The position numbers and the translations under genes were made by a program. Under the pieces are notes generated by a model. It was not told the DNA's origin. It ran no database searches and saw nothing but the letters and a program-made list of their open reading frames with translations. Of a stretch of 64,000 nt of DNA, positions 63,000-64,000 are shown in pieces; the stretch's first letter is position 1; each line of letters opens with the position of its first letter. The stretch comes from Novosphingobium sp. (GTDB taxonomy: Bacteria > Pseudomonadota > Alphaproteobacteria > Sphingomonadales > Sphingomonadaceae), in the NCBI GenBank assembly GCA_017744735.1, contig JAGIAR010000009.1, positions 124,001 to 188,000 of the forward strand, given 5' to 3'.

Positions 63000-63025
63000 G
63001 CCCCGCCGGATCGCTCCGGCGGGGC
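63000..63025. terminator. Bidirectional terminator between TPR-like gene and rpoC
   Basis: GCCCCGCCGGA (63000-63010) and TCCGGCGGGGC (63015-63025) make an 11-bp stem around TCGC, with AAAA before and CTTT after. It serves the convergent rpoC as well. Confidence 0.85.
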
Positions 63026-63056
63026 CTTTCGTTTCGCCCTTGGCGGCGCCGGCGGC

Positions 63057-64000
<944 letters not shown>

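Overview
The window is a GC-rich chromosomal segment of an alphaproteobacterium, most likely a Sphingomonadales member (Novosphingobium, Sphingobium or Erythrobacter-like). The evidence is the sphingomonad-type protocatechuate 4,5-cleavage genes (ligB end, ligC), a LigM-type O-demethylase, glutathione S-transferases of the beta-etherase type, three tandem TonB-dependent receptors, a GapR/DUF2312 protein, DUF1244, and an alphaproteobacterial LexA box. No rRNA, tRNA or CRISPR array was seen.

Positions 1 to about 36.6 kb form a catabolic island for lignin-derived aromatics. It starts with the end of ligB and with ligC. Next come an aldo/keto reductase, a CmcJ/NvfI-like oxygenase, two hydrolases, a methyltransferase and a LigD-like C-alpha dehydrogenase that diverges from three NTF2-like proteins and a LigW-like decarboxylase. 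Three large TonB-dependent receptors follow, each with its own leader and terminator. A MetE-like methyltransferase diverges from a run encoding two overlapping GSTs (resembling the heterodimeric beta-etherase BaeAB), a quinohaemoprotein alcohol dehydrogenase and an aldehyde dehydrogenase. After that come a second TIM-barrel hydrolase, SDR, LigF-like GST, VOC, MDR, MFS and TauD-type genes, and finally ligM. Read together they suggest this route: receptor-mediated uptake of dimers, C-alpha oxidation, glutathione-dependent ether cleavage, side-chain alcohol and aldehyde oxidation, O-demethylation by LigM, and meta-cleavage through LigAB/LigC. The route is inferred from family membership and gene order.

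Positions 36.6 to 64 kb are mostly housekeeping or general genes. They include a PQQ-type sugar dehydrogenase-like lipoprotein with a DUF2231 membrane protein, a nitronate monooxygenase with a GNAT, katG, a radical-SAM/UdgX DNA-repair pair with a LexA box at its start codon, lysC, ubiG and a bestrophin. A seven-gene minus-strand run goes from yebC and ruvC to a PnuC/NadR-like nicotinamide riboside salvage pair. GapR, pyruvate kinase, gltX, nadE and the 3' end of rpoC follow.

The most unusual structure is a family of inverted-repeat elements. One copy (33112-33636) encloses a DUF559 endonuclease gene between long hairpin-bearing inverted arms. A second (25589-25753) has the same arms but no gene, and a third, more distant hairpin pair (199-298) separates ligB from ligC. 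A palindromic operator-like motif (TAACGNNCGTTA) also recurs at three catabolic promoters.
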